This document shows positions 18,553 through 26,464 of a stretch of 49,162 nt of DNA, in pieces. The position numbers were made by a program, and so were the translations under genes. The first letter of the stretch is position 1; every line of letters starts with the position of its first letter. Origin of the DNA: Ignavibacteria bacterium (GTDB lineage: Bacteria; Bacteroidota; Ignavibacteria; Tepidaquicellales; Tepidaquicellaceae); NCBI GenBank assembly GCA_016788375.1, contig JAEUSI010000006.1:1-49162 (forward strand). Direction: 5' to 3'. The notes beneath the pieces were generated by a model. The model had not been told where the DNA came from, searched no databases, and saw only the letters and a list, made by a program, of their open reading frames with translations.

Positions 18553-18954
18553 ATGATCAGAATTTCCAAAAAAGTCGAATATGCATTAATGGCATTGAAG
18601 TTTATATCAAATTCAGAGCATAAATTAGTAACAGCAAGAGAGATTTCTGATAAAGGCAATATTCCTTATGACCTGTTGTCAAAGATTTTACAAAAGCTTA
18701 AAAACGAGAATATTCTGATTTCAAATCAGGGAACAAACGGCGGATACAGCATGAACAAAAGACCCGATGAAATACCTTTATTCAGTTTGATGAATGTAAT
18801 AGACGGAGAGACAGCAATCGCCGAATGTCTGATGGATAATTCTGTAAAAGACTGCTGCCTGACTGATTCATGTTCTATCAAGAATCCCGTGACAGTACTT
18901 CAGAAAGAAGTGGAAGAATTATTTAAAAAGAAAACAATTTCTGATTTTGTATAA
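18553..18954 (+). CDS. iscR: Rrf2-family transcriptional regulator, IscR-like
   Basis: The 133-residue protein has the Rrf2 winged-helix N-terminus (KVEYALMALKFIS, AREISDKGNIPYDLLSKILQKLKN, wing with NQGTNGGYSMNKRP). Its effector region contains C92, C101, C102 and C107. IscR holds a [2Fe-2S] cluster with three cysteines near positions 92-104, so cluster sensing is likely here. It is followed 20 bp later by iscS, which fits a repressor of Fe-S biogenesis, and preceded by a palindrome matching an IscR-type core. Length is slightly shorter than E. coli IscR. The exact cluster ligands are not certain, because the Cys spacing differs from IscR. Confidence 0.88.
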   Translation: MIRISKKVEYALMALKFISNSEHKLVTAREISDKGNIPYDLLSKILQKLKNENILISNQGTNGGYSMNKRPDEIPLFSLMNVIDGETAIAECLMDNSVKDCCLTDSCSIKNPVTVLQKEVEELFKKKTISDFV

Positions 18955-18974
18955 ATTATTAATATTCAGGTGAA

Positions 18975-20159
18975 ATGAAACTTCCTGTTTATATGGATTA
19001 CAATGCAACAACACCTGTTGATCCAAGAGTACTTGAAGCAATGCTGCCTTATTTTTGCGAAGTATTCGGAAATGCATCCAGTTCTAATCATAAATACGGC
19101 TGGGAAGCCGAAGAAGCTGTTTCAAAAGCCAGGAGACAGGTAGCAGATCTGATCGGAGCAAGATCATCTGAAATTATTTTTACTGCCGGGTCAACTGAGT
19201 CGAATAACATTTCAATAAAAGGTGTAGCAGAAATGTATTCGGAAAAAGGAAATCATATAATCACTTGCAAGACTGAACACAAAGCGATCCTTGAAACCTG
19301 CGAATATCTTGAGAAGAAAGGAATTGAGGTTACATATCTTGATACAGACGGTACAGGTCTTATAAATACGGAAGAACTTTCCGGAGCAATCACGGATAAA
19401 ACCATACTAGTTTCGCTGATGACAGGGAATAACGAAATCGGCACTATGCAGCCTGTAGAAGAAATCGGTAAGCTGTGTAAAGAGAGGAATGTTATATTTC
19501 ATTCAGATGCAACTCAGTCAGTCGGGAAAGTGCCAATAAATGTAAATAAACTAGGAATAGATTTAATGAGTATCTCAGCACATAAATTTTACGGACCGAA
19601 GGGTATTGGTGCATTGTATGTAAGAAGCAAAGAGCCGAGAGTTAAAGTATCAAAACAGACGCACGGCGGAAGTCAGGAAAAAGGAATGAGAAGCGGTACA
19701 CTGAATGTTCCTGGAATTGCAGGATTCGGAAAAGCCTGCGAGTTAAGCATAGAGCTTATGGAGACTGAAATGAAGAAGCACACCGAATACAGAGACAGGA
19801 TGATAAATGAATTATTAAAGATCGAAAACACAATTCTGAACGGACACAGGGAAAAGAGGCTGCCGAACAATATTAATTTAAGTTTTGCATATACAGATGC
19901 GGATGCAGTAATTTCAGAATTAAAAGATATCGCAGTATCAACCGGAAGCGCCTGCACATCAGCATCAATCGCGCCTTCTCATGTATTAACGGCAATCGGC
20001 AGAAACAAGGAAAATGCACACTGCACACTGCGCATAAGTTTCGGAAGATTTACAACAGAAGAAGAAGTTGATTATACAATACGAAGAATCAGGGAAACCG
20101 TGGAAAATCACAGAAGCAATTCTCCATTATACAAAATTTCAAAAGAAGAATTCAAATAA
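18975..20159 (+). CDS. iscS: Cysteine desulfurase IscS/NifS
   Basis: This PLP enzyme takes sulfur from L-cysteine and passes it as persulfide to Fe-S assembly and tRNA thiolation. The 394-residue sequence has the PLP lysine K204 in SISAHKFYGPKG and the catalytic C327 in the long-loop motif GSACTSASIAPSHVL, which marks the IscS (group I) type. The N-terminal MDYNATTPVDP is typical. An AGGTG a few bases before the ATG may act as a ribosome-binding site. It sits between the Rrf2 regulator and the A-type carrier, forming an isc-like operon. No iscU scaffold is seen next to it. Confidence 0.95.
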   Translation: MKLPVYMDYNATTPVDPRVLEAMLPYFCEVFGNASSSNHKYGWEAEEAVSKARRQVADLIGARSSEIIFTAGSTESNNISIKGVAEMYSEKGNHIITCKTEHKAILETCEYLEKKGIEVTYLDTDGTGLINTEELSGAITDKTILVSLMTGNNEIGTMQPVEEIGKLCKERNVIFHSDATQSVGKVPINVNKLGIDLMSISAHKFYGPKGIGALYVRSKEPRVKVSKQTHGGSQEKGMRSGTLNVPGIAGFGKACELSIELMETEMKKHTEYRDRMINELLKIENTILNGHREKRLPNNINLSFAYTDADAVISELKDIAVSTGSACTSASIAPSHVLTAIGRNKENAHCTLRISFGRFTTEEEVDYTIRRIRETVENHRSNSPLYKISKEEFK

Positions 20160-20195
20160 ACAATATTTATAATAAAATATAACGGGGTAATTAAA

Positions 20196-20567
20196 ATGTC
20201 AGAAGTAAAAGAAAAAGAATTTGTTCCCGGAGTCAGCGAGGATGTAAATGTTACTGATAAGGCACTTAAGGAAATGAAAAAGATTATGGAAGAAAATAAA
20301 ATTCCGTCGGAATACGGATTAAGAGTCGGAGTAAAAGGAGGAGGATGTTCGGGATTAAGTTACACGCTCGGGTTTGATCCTGAGGAAAGACCCGGCGATA
20401 CGGTAATTGAAAAAGACGGAGTTAAAATTTTTATAGACATGAAAAGCGGTCTTTATTTATCCGGAACGGAAATAGACTTTACGGACGGACTTACGGGAAG
20501 AGGATTTGTATTCAACAATCCGAATGCGGTAAAAACCTGCGGCTGCGGCAGTTCATTCGGAGTTTAA
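20196..20567 (+). CDS. iscA: A-type Fe-S carrier protein (IscA/SufA/ErpA family)
   Basis: The 123-residue protein has the HesB/IscA fold sequence with the three invariant cysteines: C51 in GGGCSGLSY and C115/C117 in the C-terminal TCGCGSSF. A-type carriers hold and deliver Fe-S clusters to target enzymes. The first ~18 residues are a charged extension not found in E. coli IscA. It follows iscS by 36 bp, so the pair is likely co-transcribed. The subfamily (IscA, SufA or ErpA) cannot be fixed from sequence inspection. Confidence 0.93.
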   Translation: MSEVKEKEFVPGVSEDVNVTDKALKEMKKIMEENKIPSEYGLRVGVKGGGCSGLSYTLGFDPEERPGDTVIEKDGVKIFIDMKSGLYLSGTEIDFTDGLTGRGFVFNNPNAVKTCGCGSSFGV

Positions 20568-20746
20568 AACTAACCGAAAGTAACAGTCTGCGTAATAATC
20601 CTGAATCTGTCTCAATTTATTTTCAGTTTTATTTTTTCAGATTTATCTAAAACTTCAGTAAAGAAGTATAAAATATGGGCTTTAAGAAAATAACGATTCA
20701 TATTTTTCCGGAAATTCAGTTTCAGAAAATTAAATAATTTAAAAAA

Positions 20747-20752
20747 AAGGAG
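20747..20752 (+). promoter_or_regulatory. Strong Shine-Dalgarno of sod
   Basis: AAGGAG stands 9 bases before the sod ATG. The bases around it (AAGGAGAATTAA, then AATGGCT at the start) are almost identical to those of tuf at 48510-48531. Most other genes in the window show no such site. Confidence 0.75.
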
Positions 20753-20761
20753 AATTAAAAA

Positions 20762-21388
20762 ATGGCTTACGAATGGAAATTCAACAAAAGACCGTATACA
20801 GATGAGGAAGCAGCAAAGCTTCTGGAAGTTGTAATTGATGCCGATACAGCAAACTGGCATTACAACACTCATCACAAGGGATATGTAACATTTCTAAACA
20901 ACATAGAAACAGAGCTTGAGACTGCTGACAGATCAAAAGCAAACGGAAACTACAGTCAAGTCGGAGAGCTTAAAAGAAGACTTACCTGGAATCATGCCGG
21001 AGCATTACTGCACGATGTTTACTGGGAAGTATTAGGAGGAGACGGCGATGTATCAAAAGGACCGGAAATAAGATCGGCAATTGAAAAAGAATTCGGCTCT
21101 GTCGATAACTGGAAAGCTGATTTCAAGGCAACTGCAATCTCGGCGAAGTTGTCAGGATGGGGAGTACTTGCATATGATCAGCTTTACAGCGGAAGACTGC
21201 TTGATGTGCTTGTTGACGAACATCATTACGGAGCAATCTGGGGCGGAATACCGCTGATAGCATGTGATGTATTTGAACATGCTTATTATCACAAAGACGG
21301 ACCTGCAAGAGCGGGATATATTGATAATTTTTTCAGGAATCTGAACTGGGAAAGAATTAACGCCAGGTTTAAAAAATATGTGAAATAA
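20762..21388 (+). CDS. sod: Superoxide dismutase, Fe/Mn family
   Basis: This enzyme converts superoxide to peroxide and oxygen. The 208-residue protein carries the four metal ligands in order: H33 (in NWHYNTHHKGYV), H84 (WNHAGALLHDVYW), D169 and H173 (CDVFEHAYY). SGWGVLAYD and the NWKADFKA stretch are also family hallmarks. There is no signal peptide, so it is cytoplasmic. Whether it uses Fe or Mn cannot be read with confidence. A strong SD and a leader shared with tuf suggest high expression. Its place after the Fe-S genes fits a role in protecting clusters; the 194-bp gap to iscA suggests its own promoter. Confidence 0.95.
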   Translation: MAYEWKFNKRPYTDEEAAKLLEVVIDADTANWHYNTHHKGYVTFLNNIETELETADRSKANGNYSQVGELKRRLTWNHAGALLHDVYWEVLGGDGDVSKGPEIRSAIEKEFGSVDNWKADFKATAISAKLSGWGVLAYDQLYSGRLLDVLVDEHHYGAIWGGIPLIACDVFEHAYYHKDGPARAGYIDNFFRNLNWERINARFKKYVK

Positions 21389-21431
21389 AAAAATTGTTTT
21401 GCTTATTTTGAATGAAATCAATGAAAAACCA

Positions 21432-21995
21432 TTGTTTGTATTCAGGAAAAAAATAACATATTTACTGCTGGCATTTTTAATTTCTTTTTCCTGCGGAAAA
21501 AAGGAAGAGCAGATTCCCGAAAAAAATCCGAATAAGGAATTCAGCTGGAAGTCAGAATTAAAAATTACCGATATACCCGATATGCCGATAAAAGGATATA
21601 TAAACGGTAAGGAAATCAGCCTGAATTACATTAATTTCGAACAGTGGAGAGGCAGCCGTGATAACATACTAAACTTCGGCGATACAAAACCGAAAAATAA
21701 CTGCGGATATGTTGAGAGTGACAATTCAATTCATCTCATTCGAAAGGCTGATGAGATAAAACCCGGAGAATTTCTGAAATCTAGTTTTGAGCAAAATCTG
21801 GACGGTTACATTGCTTATTATGACACATTATCTGTAAAGGATTCCGATAAGAAAACTTCCCTTCAGTGGAACTGTGCGCTGGTAATAACCGAGATGAATG
21901 AAAAGACTGTCAAAGGGAAAATTGCTTTATGTTTCAGAGATGATAAAAAAAGCTGGATAGCAGGAACATTTGAAGCGGTACGCTGCAATAATTAG
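21432..21995 (+). CDS. Lipoprotein of unknown function
   Basis: I do not recognise the family. From TTG 21432 the protein is 187 residues and begins MFVFRKKITYLLLAFLISFSCGKK, a good lipoprotein signal with the Cys at residue 21. The frame stays open back to TTG 21399, which would add 11 residues. No ATG start is available in frame. The mature part is polar with no repeats; it has a KGYINGKEISLNYINFEQWRG segment and three further Cys (one in KNNCGYVES, one in WNCALV, one in RCNN near the end). It lies just after sod and before another lipoprotein gene; a joint role is not evident. Confidence 0.65.
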   Translation: MFVFRKKITYLLLAFLISFSCGKKEEQIPEKNPNKEFSWKSELKITDIPDMPIKGYINGKEISLNYINFEQWRGSRDNILNFGDTKPKNNCGYVESDNSIHLIRKADEIKPGEFLKSSFEQNLDGYIAYYDTLSVKDSDKKTSLQWNCALVITEMNEKTVKGKIALCFRDDKKSWIAGTFEAVRCNN

Positions 21996-22035
21996 CACAG
22001 AATTGTTTTAAAGTATTTAATTAAATAAACAGTTA

Positions 22036-22566
22036 ATGAGAAAAAGTATATTGTTATTCGTCATATTAACAATACTTGCCACAGCATTTTTAAACGGATG
22101 CGGAGACAAGAATGAGGTTAAGGAAGAAAAAAAGACCGGAGAAAAAAGCACGTCAGGGATTGAATCGAAAAACGAATCTGCAGGTACTGATGATGCATCC
22201 AAGAAAGAAGCCGAAAAGTCGGCAGATGAAAATAAATTATCCAACGAACTAGGAATGACACCAGGAATTCCCAAGGATTTTCCGGAAGATGTGCCAAAGC
22301 CTAAGAATTCAAAAACACTCGGTTCTCTTAATTCCTCCGACGGAACAGTTGTAACATTTGAATCCGGCGATAAAGTCACTGATATTGTAAGTTTTTATAA
22401 AGAAGAAATGAGTAAAAACGGATTTACGGTAAGTGAAGCGGGAGAAACATTAGTAAGCGATAAGGGAGGACTTATAAACTGGACAAAGGATAAAAGAGAA
22501 GTCGGTCTTATGCTGGGTTATGACAAGGACAGAAATATTACGTCGCTTGTGATTACTTACAAATAA
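22036..22566 (+). CDS. Lipoprotein with Lys/Glu-rich linker, unknown function
   Basis: The 176-residue protein begins with a classic lipobox (LNGC, Cys at residue 22). A highly charged, low-complexity linker of Lys, Glu and Ser follows, to about residue 70. The folded C-terminal part starts with GIPKDFPEDVPKP and continues with SFYKEEMSKNGFTVSE, a pattern seen in a family of small bacterial lipoproteins in which a P-E-D-V-P motif precedes an F-Y-K-x-x-M segment. Function unknown. The linker probably spans from the membrane anchor to the domain. A strong terminator follows directly. Confidence 0.7.
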   Translation: MRKSILLFVILTILATAFLNGCGDKNEVKEEKKTGEKSTSGIESKNESAGTDDASKKEAEKSADENKLSNELGMTPGIPKDFPEDVPKPKNSKTLGSLNSSDGTVVTFESGDKVTDIVSFYKEEMSKNGFTVSEAGETLVSDKGGLINWTKDKREVGLMLGYDKDRNITSLVITYK

Positions 22567-22587
22567 ATTACTAAAGATTATGGACAT

Positions 22588-22627
22588 AAAACTTCCGACG
22601 GGATTTTATTCTGCCGGAAGTTTTTTT
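22588..22627 (+). terminator. Rho-independent terminator
   Basis: AAAACTTCCG (22588-22597) pairs with CGGAAGTTTT (22615-22624), a 10-bp stem with a 17-nt loop, and the T run continues to 22627. It ends the transcript of the lipoprotein genes before the glycosyltransferase. Confidence 0.85.
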
Positions 22628-22688
22628 ATGCTTTAAAGTACGGACGTGAATAAACAAATATTCTAATTCAGTAAACTGCGCGGCAAAG

Positions 22689-23684
22689 TTGATTGACAAA
22701 GATAAAGTAAAGAATATATTAATTACAAGAACGGACAGACTCGGAGATGTGATATTAACATTGCCTCTGATAAACGAGACTAAAAAAATATTCCGGAATT
22801 CAAAAATATTTTTTCTTGTAAAGGAATATACATCCGGGCTGATAGAAGATTACAGAGATATAGATTACACAGTGACAGAAGAAAACATAAGCACATTCCC
22901 GGAGAAATACAGATATTTTAAGAATAAAAAAATAGATCTTGCAATAAACGTCAAGCCTGAATTCAGTCTTGCATTTCTGTTCTTTCTTTTAAGAATAAAA
23001 TACAGGATCGGCACCGGTTACAGGTGGTATTCATTTCTGTACAACTGCAGGGTGTATGAACACAGAAAAGACTCGGTAAAACACGAATCGGATTATAACC
23101 TGAATCTGATCGGAAATTTCTTTGATGAAGGTAAACCGGAGAAGAAATTTTACTTTGGATATACAGAGGAAGAGAAAATAAAACTGAACGATAAGACCGG
23201 AGGAATGGTTGAGAGTAAGTACATTATAATTCATCCCGGAAGCGGGGGGTCTGCAAAAGATCTGCCGGTTGAAAATCTGGCAGATTTTACAAATGAGTTT
23301 CTGAAATCATACAGCGAGCATAAAGTAATACTTACGGGCACGGAACCGGAAAAAGATATTGCCTGTAAGATTGTAAATTCAGTTTATGAAGAACACAGGA
23401 ACAGGGTTTTTGATTATACCGGTATGCTGAATCTGAGAGAATTAATGATATTAACTGACAACAGCATGCTGTTTATTTCAAATTCTACCGGACCTGTTCA
23501 TATAGCGGGAGCGCTCGGCAAGAACATCATCGGATTTTATCCTGTGGAAGCGCCAATGAGCGAAGCAAGGTGGAAACCATTAAGTGTTAATACCATAATC
23601 CTTAAACCGTTGACAGAAAATGCAGGCATGGGAAGCATTACTAAAGTAGAAATAATGAAAGCAGTTAAAAAATTTATAAGCTGA
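22689..23684 (+). CDS. Glycosyltransferase family 9 (heptosyltransferase-like)
   Basis: Family 9 enzymes transfer heptose or similar sugars from ADP-sugars to lipopolysaccharide core. The 331-residue protein has the N-terminal RTDRLGDVILTLP motif, the second-domain start IIIHPGSGGSAKDLP (H172) and the donor-site NSTGPVHIAGALG (255-267). It is cytoplasmic with no signal peptide. The start is TTG 22689; no ATG fits the conserved N-terminus. The nearby DUF3108 gene is only 28 bp downstream, suggesting an envelope operon. The acceptor sugar is not determinable. Confidence 0.9.
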   Translation: MIDKDKVKNILITRTDRLGDVILTLPLINETKKIFRNSKIFFLVKEYTSGLIEDYRDIDYTVTEENISTFPEKYRYFKNKKIDLAINVKPEFSLAFLFFLLRIKYRIGTGYRWYSFLYNCRVYEHRKDSVKHESDYNLNLIGNFFDEGKPEKKFYFGYTEEEKIKLNDKTGGMVESKYIIIHPGSGGSAKDLPVENLADFTNEFLKSYSEHKVILTGTEPEKDIACKIVNSVYEEHRNRVFDYTGMLNLRELMILTDNSMLFISNSTGPVHIAGALGKNIIGFYPVEAPMSEARWKPLSVNTIILKPLTENAGMGSITKVEIMKAVKKFIS

Positions 23685-23712
23685 AAGAATTTAAATTCAA
23701 AAACATAAAATC

Positions 23713-24537
23713 ATGAAATTAAAATTTGTAATCCCGTTATTTATTTGTTTAATCTTAAGCGATATTTCATTTTCAGGAGATTCAACAATTTCTAGAGAGT
23801 TCAGGGTAATAAAGCAGAATGCATTTATTCCCGGAGAAAAACTTACATTTGAAATCAGTTACGGATTTGTGCAGGCGGGAGAAGCTGTAATGGAGATCGA
23901 CAAAAATTATCAGAAAATTAATGGAAGAAAATGTTATGACATTAGATTTTATGTTAATTCTTCATCAAGCTTCGACTGGGTTTACAAAGTAAGGGATTTT
24001 TACAGAACATATGTTGACGCCGAAGGATTATTTCCGTGGAGATTTGAACAGCATATAAAGGAAGGAAATTATCAAAGGGATTTTGAAGCTATATTTGATC
24101 AGCAGAATTTAAAAGCAAAGACATATACGGGTGAAAAGGAGCCGAAGAAATTCGAAGGTGAGTTTGATATTCCGATGTATGCGCAGGATGCAATGAGTGC
24201 ATTTTATTATGCAAGAACATTGGATTACGGCAAAATGAAGGAAGGTGACAAGATCCTTCTGCAGAATTTTTACAAAGACAAAACCTATCCGCTTGAAGTC
24301 AGGTATCTGGGAAAGGAAACAGTTGAAGTGACGGCAGGAAAATTCAGATGCATAAAAGTAGAGCCATTGGTGGAAGAAGGCGGATTATTTAAAAGCGAGG
24401 GAACGATAGTTGTCTGGATGACTGATGATGAAAGAAGAATGCCGGTGAAAGTAAAGACAAAAGTAATCATAGGTTCGATAGACGCGGATTTAAGCGAATA
24501 CTCAGGATTAGCCGGACCGCTGAATTCCAAAAAATAA
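23713..24537 (+). CDS. DUF3108 domain exported protein
   Basis: The 274-residue protein has a signal peptide (MKLKFVIPLFICLILSDISFSG) and then a DUF3108-type sequence: FIPGEKLTFEISYGFVQAGEAVMEI, DWVYKVRDFYRTYVD, DAMSAFYYARTL and the C-terminal WMTDDERRMPVKVKTKVIIGSI. DUF3108 proteins are periplasmic beta-rich proteins whose function is not established. The position after a glycosyltransferase fits an envelope role. The spacing of 28 bp suggests co-transcription with it. Confidence 0.85.
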   Translation: MKLKFVIPLFICLILSDISFSGDSTISREFRVIKQNAFIPGEKLTFEISYGFVQAGEAVMEIDKNYQKINGRKCYDIRFYVNSSSSFDWVYKVRDFYRTYVDAEGLFPWRFEQHIKEGNYQRDFEAIFDQQNLKAKTYTGEKEPKKFEGEFDIPMYAQDAMSAFYYARTLDYGKMKEGDKILLQNFYKDKTYPLEVRYLGKETVEVTAGKFRCIKVEPLVEEGGLFKSEGTIVVWMTDDERRMPVKVKTKVIIGSIDADLSEYSGLAGPLNSKK

Positions 24538-24610
24538 CCAGTTTCAAATACCGGGATTAATAATCCTGCACTATTAACATTGTAATTCCGGATGCCGGAT
24601 TTACAGAAAA

Positions 24611-24620
24611 ACAGATCTGT
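24611..24620. promoter_or_regulatory. Perfect 10-bp palindrome abutting the queE start codon
   Basis: ACAGATCTGT is directly followed by the queE ATG at 24621. A second short dyad, GGATTAATAATCC, lies upstream at 24554-24566. A hairpin or protein bound here could affect initiation. The upstream region does not match a preQ1 riboswitch by eye. Significance is uncertain. Confidence 0.3.
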
Positions 24621-25352
24621 ATGCAAATCTCAGAATTATTTTATTCAATACAAGGCGAAGGAAAGAGGACAGGGAATCCTTCGTTTTTTATAAGAACAAA
24701 CAACTGCAATCTGCGTTGCAGATTTCCGGGAGGAAACTACTGTGATACTCCTTATACGAGCTGGTTTCCGGATGACGTTAAAAACATCGGTGATACCGAA
24801 ATCAGTAAAATTACAGCAGAGTACAGTAAATACAGTTGCCGGGATATAGTGATTACGGGAGGTGAGCCGTCAATTTATGCCGAACAACTTGAAGAACTCT
24901 GCATTGAACTTAAAAAAACCAACAAAGAATCATTTATCACTTTAGAGACAAACGGGACATTTACGGGAGACTTTATAAAATATACAGATCTTGCAAGTAT
25001 AAGCCCGAAACTTAAGTCATCAGTTCCATTTAACACTGAATTTGAAAAGACACACGGGAAGAACAGAATTAATCTGAATGTATTAAAGAACTACAGCCTG
25101 CTTAAAGAGAACAATCTGATAGACATCCAGTTGAAATTTGTTTTTACTTCGGAAGCTGATTTAAAGGAAATAAAAGAACTTCAGACGAAAGCAGGATTTT
25201 CAGACAAAGATATATATCTTATGCCGGAAGGAATATCGGAAGAAGATCTTAGGAAAAACAGAGTACAAACAATTGAAGCGTGTTTAAAAAACGGTTATAA
25301 TTATACAGACAGGATTCATATAATTGCATGGGGTGATAAAAGAGGTGTTTAG
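24621..25352 (+). CDS. queE: 7-carboxy-7-deazaguanine synthase QueE (radical SAM)
   Basis: QueE rearranges 6-carboxytetrahydropterin to 7-carboxy-7-deazaguanine in queuosine synthesis. The 243-residue protein starts with the typical FYSIQGEGKRTGNPSFFIR and has CDTPYTSW and the radical-SAM glycine motif ITGGEPSIY. The cluster motif is unusual: C29-x3-C33-x7-C41 (NCNLRC, then seven residues, then CDT) in place of the common CX3CX2C. Other lineage-specific QueE variants with altered spacing are known, so activity is still likely. No other queuosine genes are in the window. Its stop overlaps the convergent PAP2 gene by 4 bp. Confidence 0.88.
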   Translation: MQISELFYSIQGEGKRTGNPSFFIRTNNCNLRCRFPGGNYCDTPYTSWFPDDVKNIGDTEISKITAEYSKYSCRDIVITGGEPSIYAEQLEELCIELKKTNKESFITLETNGTFTGDFIKYTDLASISPKLKSSVPFNTEFEKTHGKNRINLNVLKNYSLLKENNLIDIQLKFVFTSEADLKEIKELQTKAGFSDKDIYLMPEGISEEDLRKNRVQTIEACLKNGYNYTDRIHIIAWGDKRGV

Positions 25353-26245
25353 AAACTGAGATTATATCTTATACAGCTGCCTTTTCCCGAGTTTAAATAA
25401 CTCACACTCGAATTTTTTAAGACATTGTTACGCGAACCTGAGAGAAAATAATTCAGAACATCAGTACCGATAACAGTTACAAGCAAAGCAGCGGTGTTCG
25501 GATTTCCCTGATCCGGATAATTTCGGCTTTCCTGATTAAACAGATTATTCTTAAATTCTAAAATGGGTTTCCTTAAAGAATAGATTAAAGCTGCACTTCC
25601 TGCGCCGATCATCATACCTGCCAGCACATCACTCGGATAATGAACGCCCCAATAAATTCTACCCAAAGAAGTAACAACAGCATATGTGTAAAGCGAAGCA
25701 ATCAGAACCGGTTCACCGGGATAGCTTAAAGTAAGTGACGTAGCGATTGCAAATGATCCTGAAGAATGTCCCGAAGGAAATGAGTAAGTATTAGCAATTG
25801 AACTTGTATCGAATAATCTGACGTTATTAAGAGTCCTGAAAGGTCGGTCTCTTTTTACTAGAAACTTGAAACCCTGTGTAAAGAGGGCATTAGTCAGTTC
25901 AGAAACTGCAAGCAATACAGAAGCATCTTCATTGTAATAATTATTATCTGCTCTGCCAGAAATATACAAACCGACAGGTATAGCAGCCGACAAAGGCACA
26001 ACAGATGCATTTGTAACACTGACAACGGAATGAAGAAAACTGCTGTTAATATTATTGAAAGTTCTGAATATTTTTATATCCGGATTGTTTTTATTGTATT
26101 TTGATGTATCTCTGACAGTTCTGAATCTGTATTGTGCATCAGACTCTGAGAATAAGAGTAAAGAAATTATCAGAAGTATAAATATATGAAGTATTTTCTT
26201 TGTAATAATCAGCAGGCTTTTTGTAAAAATACAATATCGAAACAT
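25349..26245 (-). CDS. PAP2-family phosphatase
   Basis: The 298-residue membrane-associated protein has all three lipid-phosphatase motifs: K127-x6-R134-P135, P157-S-G-H160 and R196-x5-H202-x3-D206 (GRIYWGVHYPSD). An N-terminal hydrophobic segment (about residues 10-37) is a signal or anchor, and more helices surround the motifs. Such enzymes dephosphorylate undecaprenyl or other lipid phosphates at the periplasmic face. The long C-terminal tail after residue ~240 is polar and not part of the catalytic domain. It is convergent with queE and shares 4 bp with it. The exact substrate is unknown. Confidence 0.9.
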   Translation of the reverse strand: MFRYCIFTKSLLIITKKILHIFILLIISLLLFSESDAQYRFRTVRDTSKYNKNNPDIKIFRTFNNINSSFLHSVVSVTNASVVPLSAAIPVGLYISGRADNNYYNEDASVLLAVSELTNALFTQGFKFLVKRDRPFRTLNNVRLFDTSSIANTYSFPSGHSSGSFAIATSLTLSYPGEPVLIASLYTYAVVTSLGRIYWGVHYPSDVLAGMMIGAGSAALIYSLRKPILEFKNNLFNQESRNYPDQGNPNTAALLVTVIGTDVLNYFLSGSRNNVLKNSSVSYLNSGKGSCIRYNLSF

Positions 26246-26410
26246 TAAGTTACAGTTAACAAATTTGATCTTCCGGAATATTTTTAAATTTACTTTTAAA
26301 TAAATTTTATTAATATTTCATCAACCCAATTAAAGTAAAGCTGTAAGATTTTGAGTTAATAAAATGATTTTACAGAGAGTTAGCAAAATCGTACGCATTA
26401 AGAAATAGAA

Positions 26411-26426
26411 TCCGGTTATTACCGGA
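26411..26426. repeat. Short inverted repeat in the leader of the SBBP-repeat gene
   Basis: TCCGG-TTATTA-CCGGA forms a 5-bp stem about 38 bp before the ATG of the SBBP-repeat gene. An A run follows on the plus strand, so it is not a terminator in that direction. It may be a leader hairpin or a regulator site; the rest of the 219-bp gap shows nothing further. Confidence 0.3.
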
Positions 26427-26464
26427 AAAAAATGAATAAATAAGCGAATTTTAAACAAAAAATT

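Noticed and set aside
24538-24620. preQ1 riboswitch in front of queE
   Set aside because: The 83-bp gap lacks the C-rich loop and A-rich tail of known preQ1 classes by eye; only small dyads are seen.
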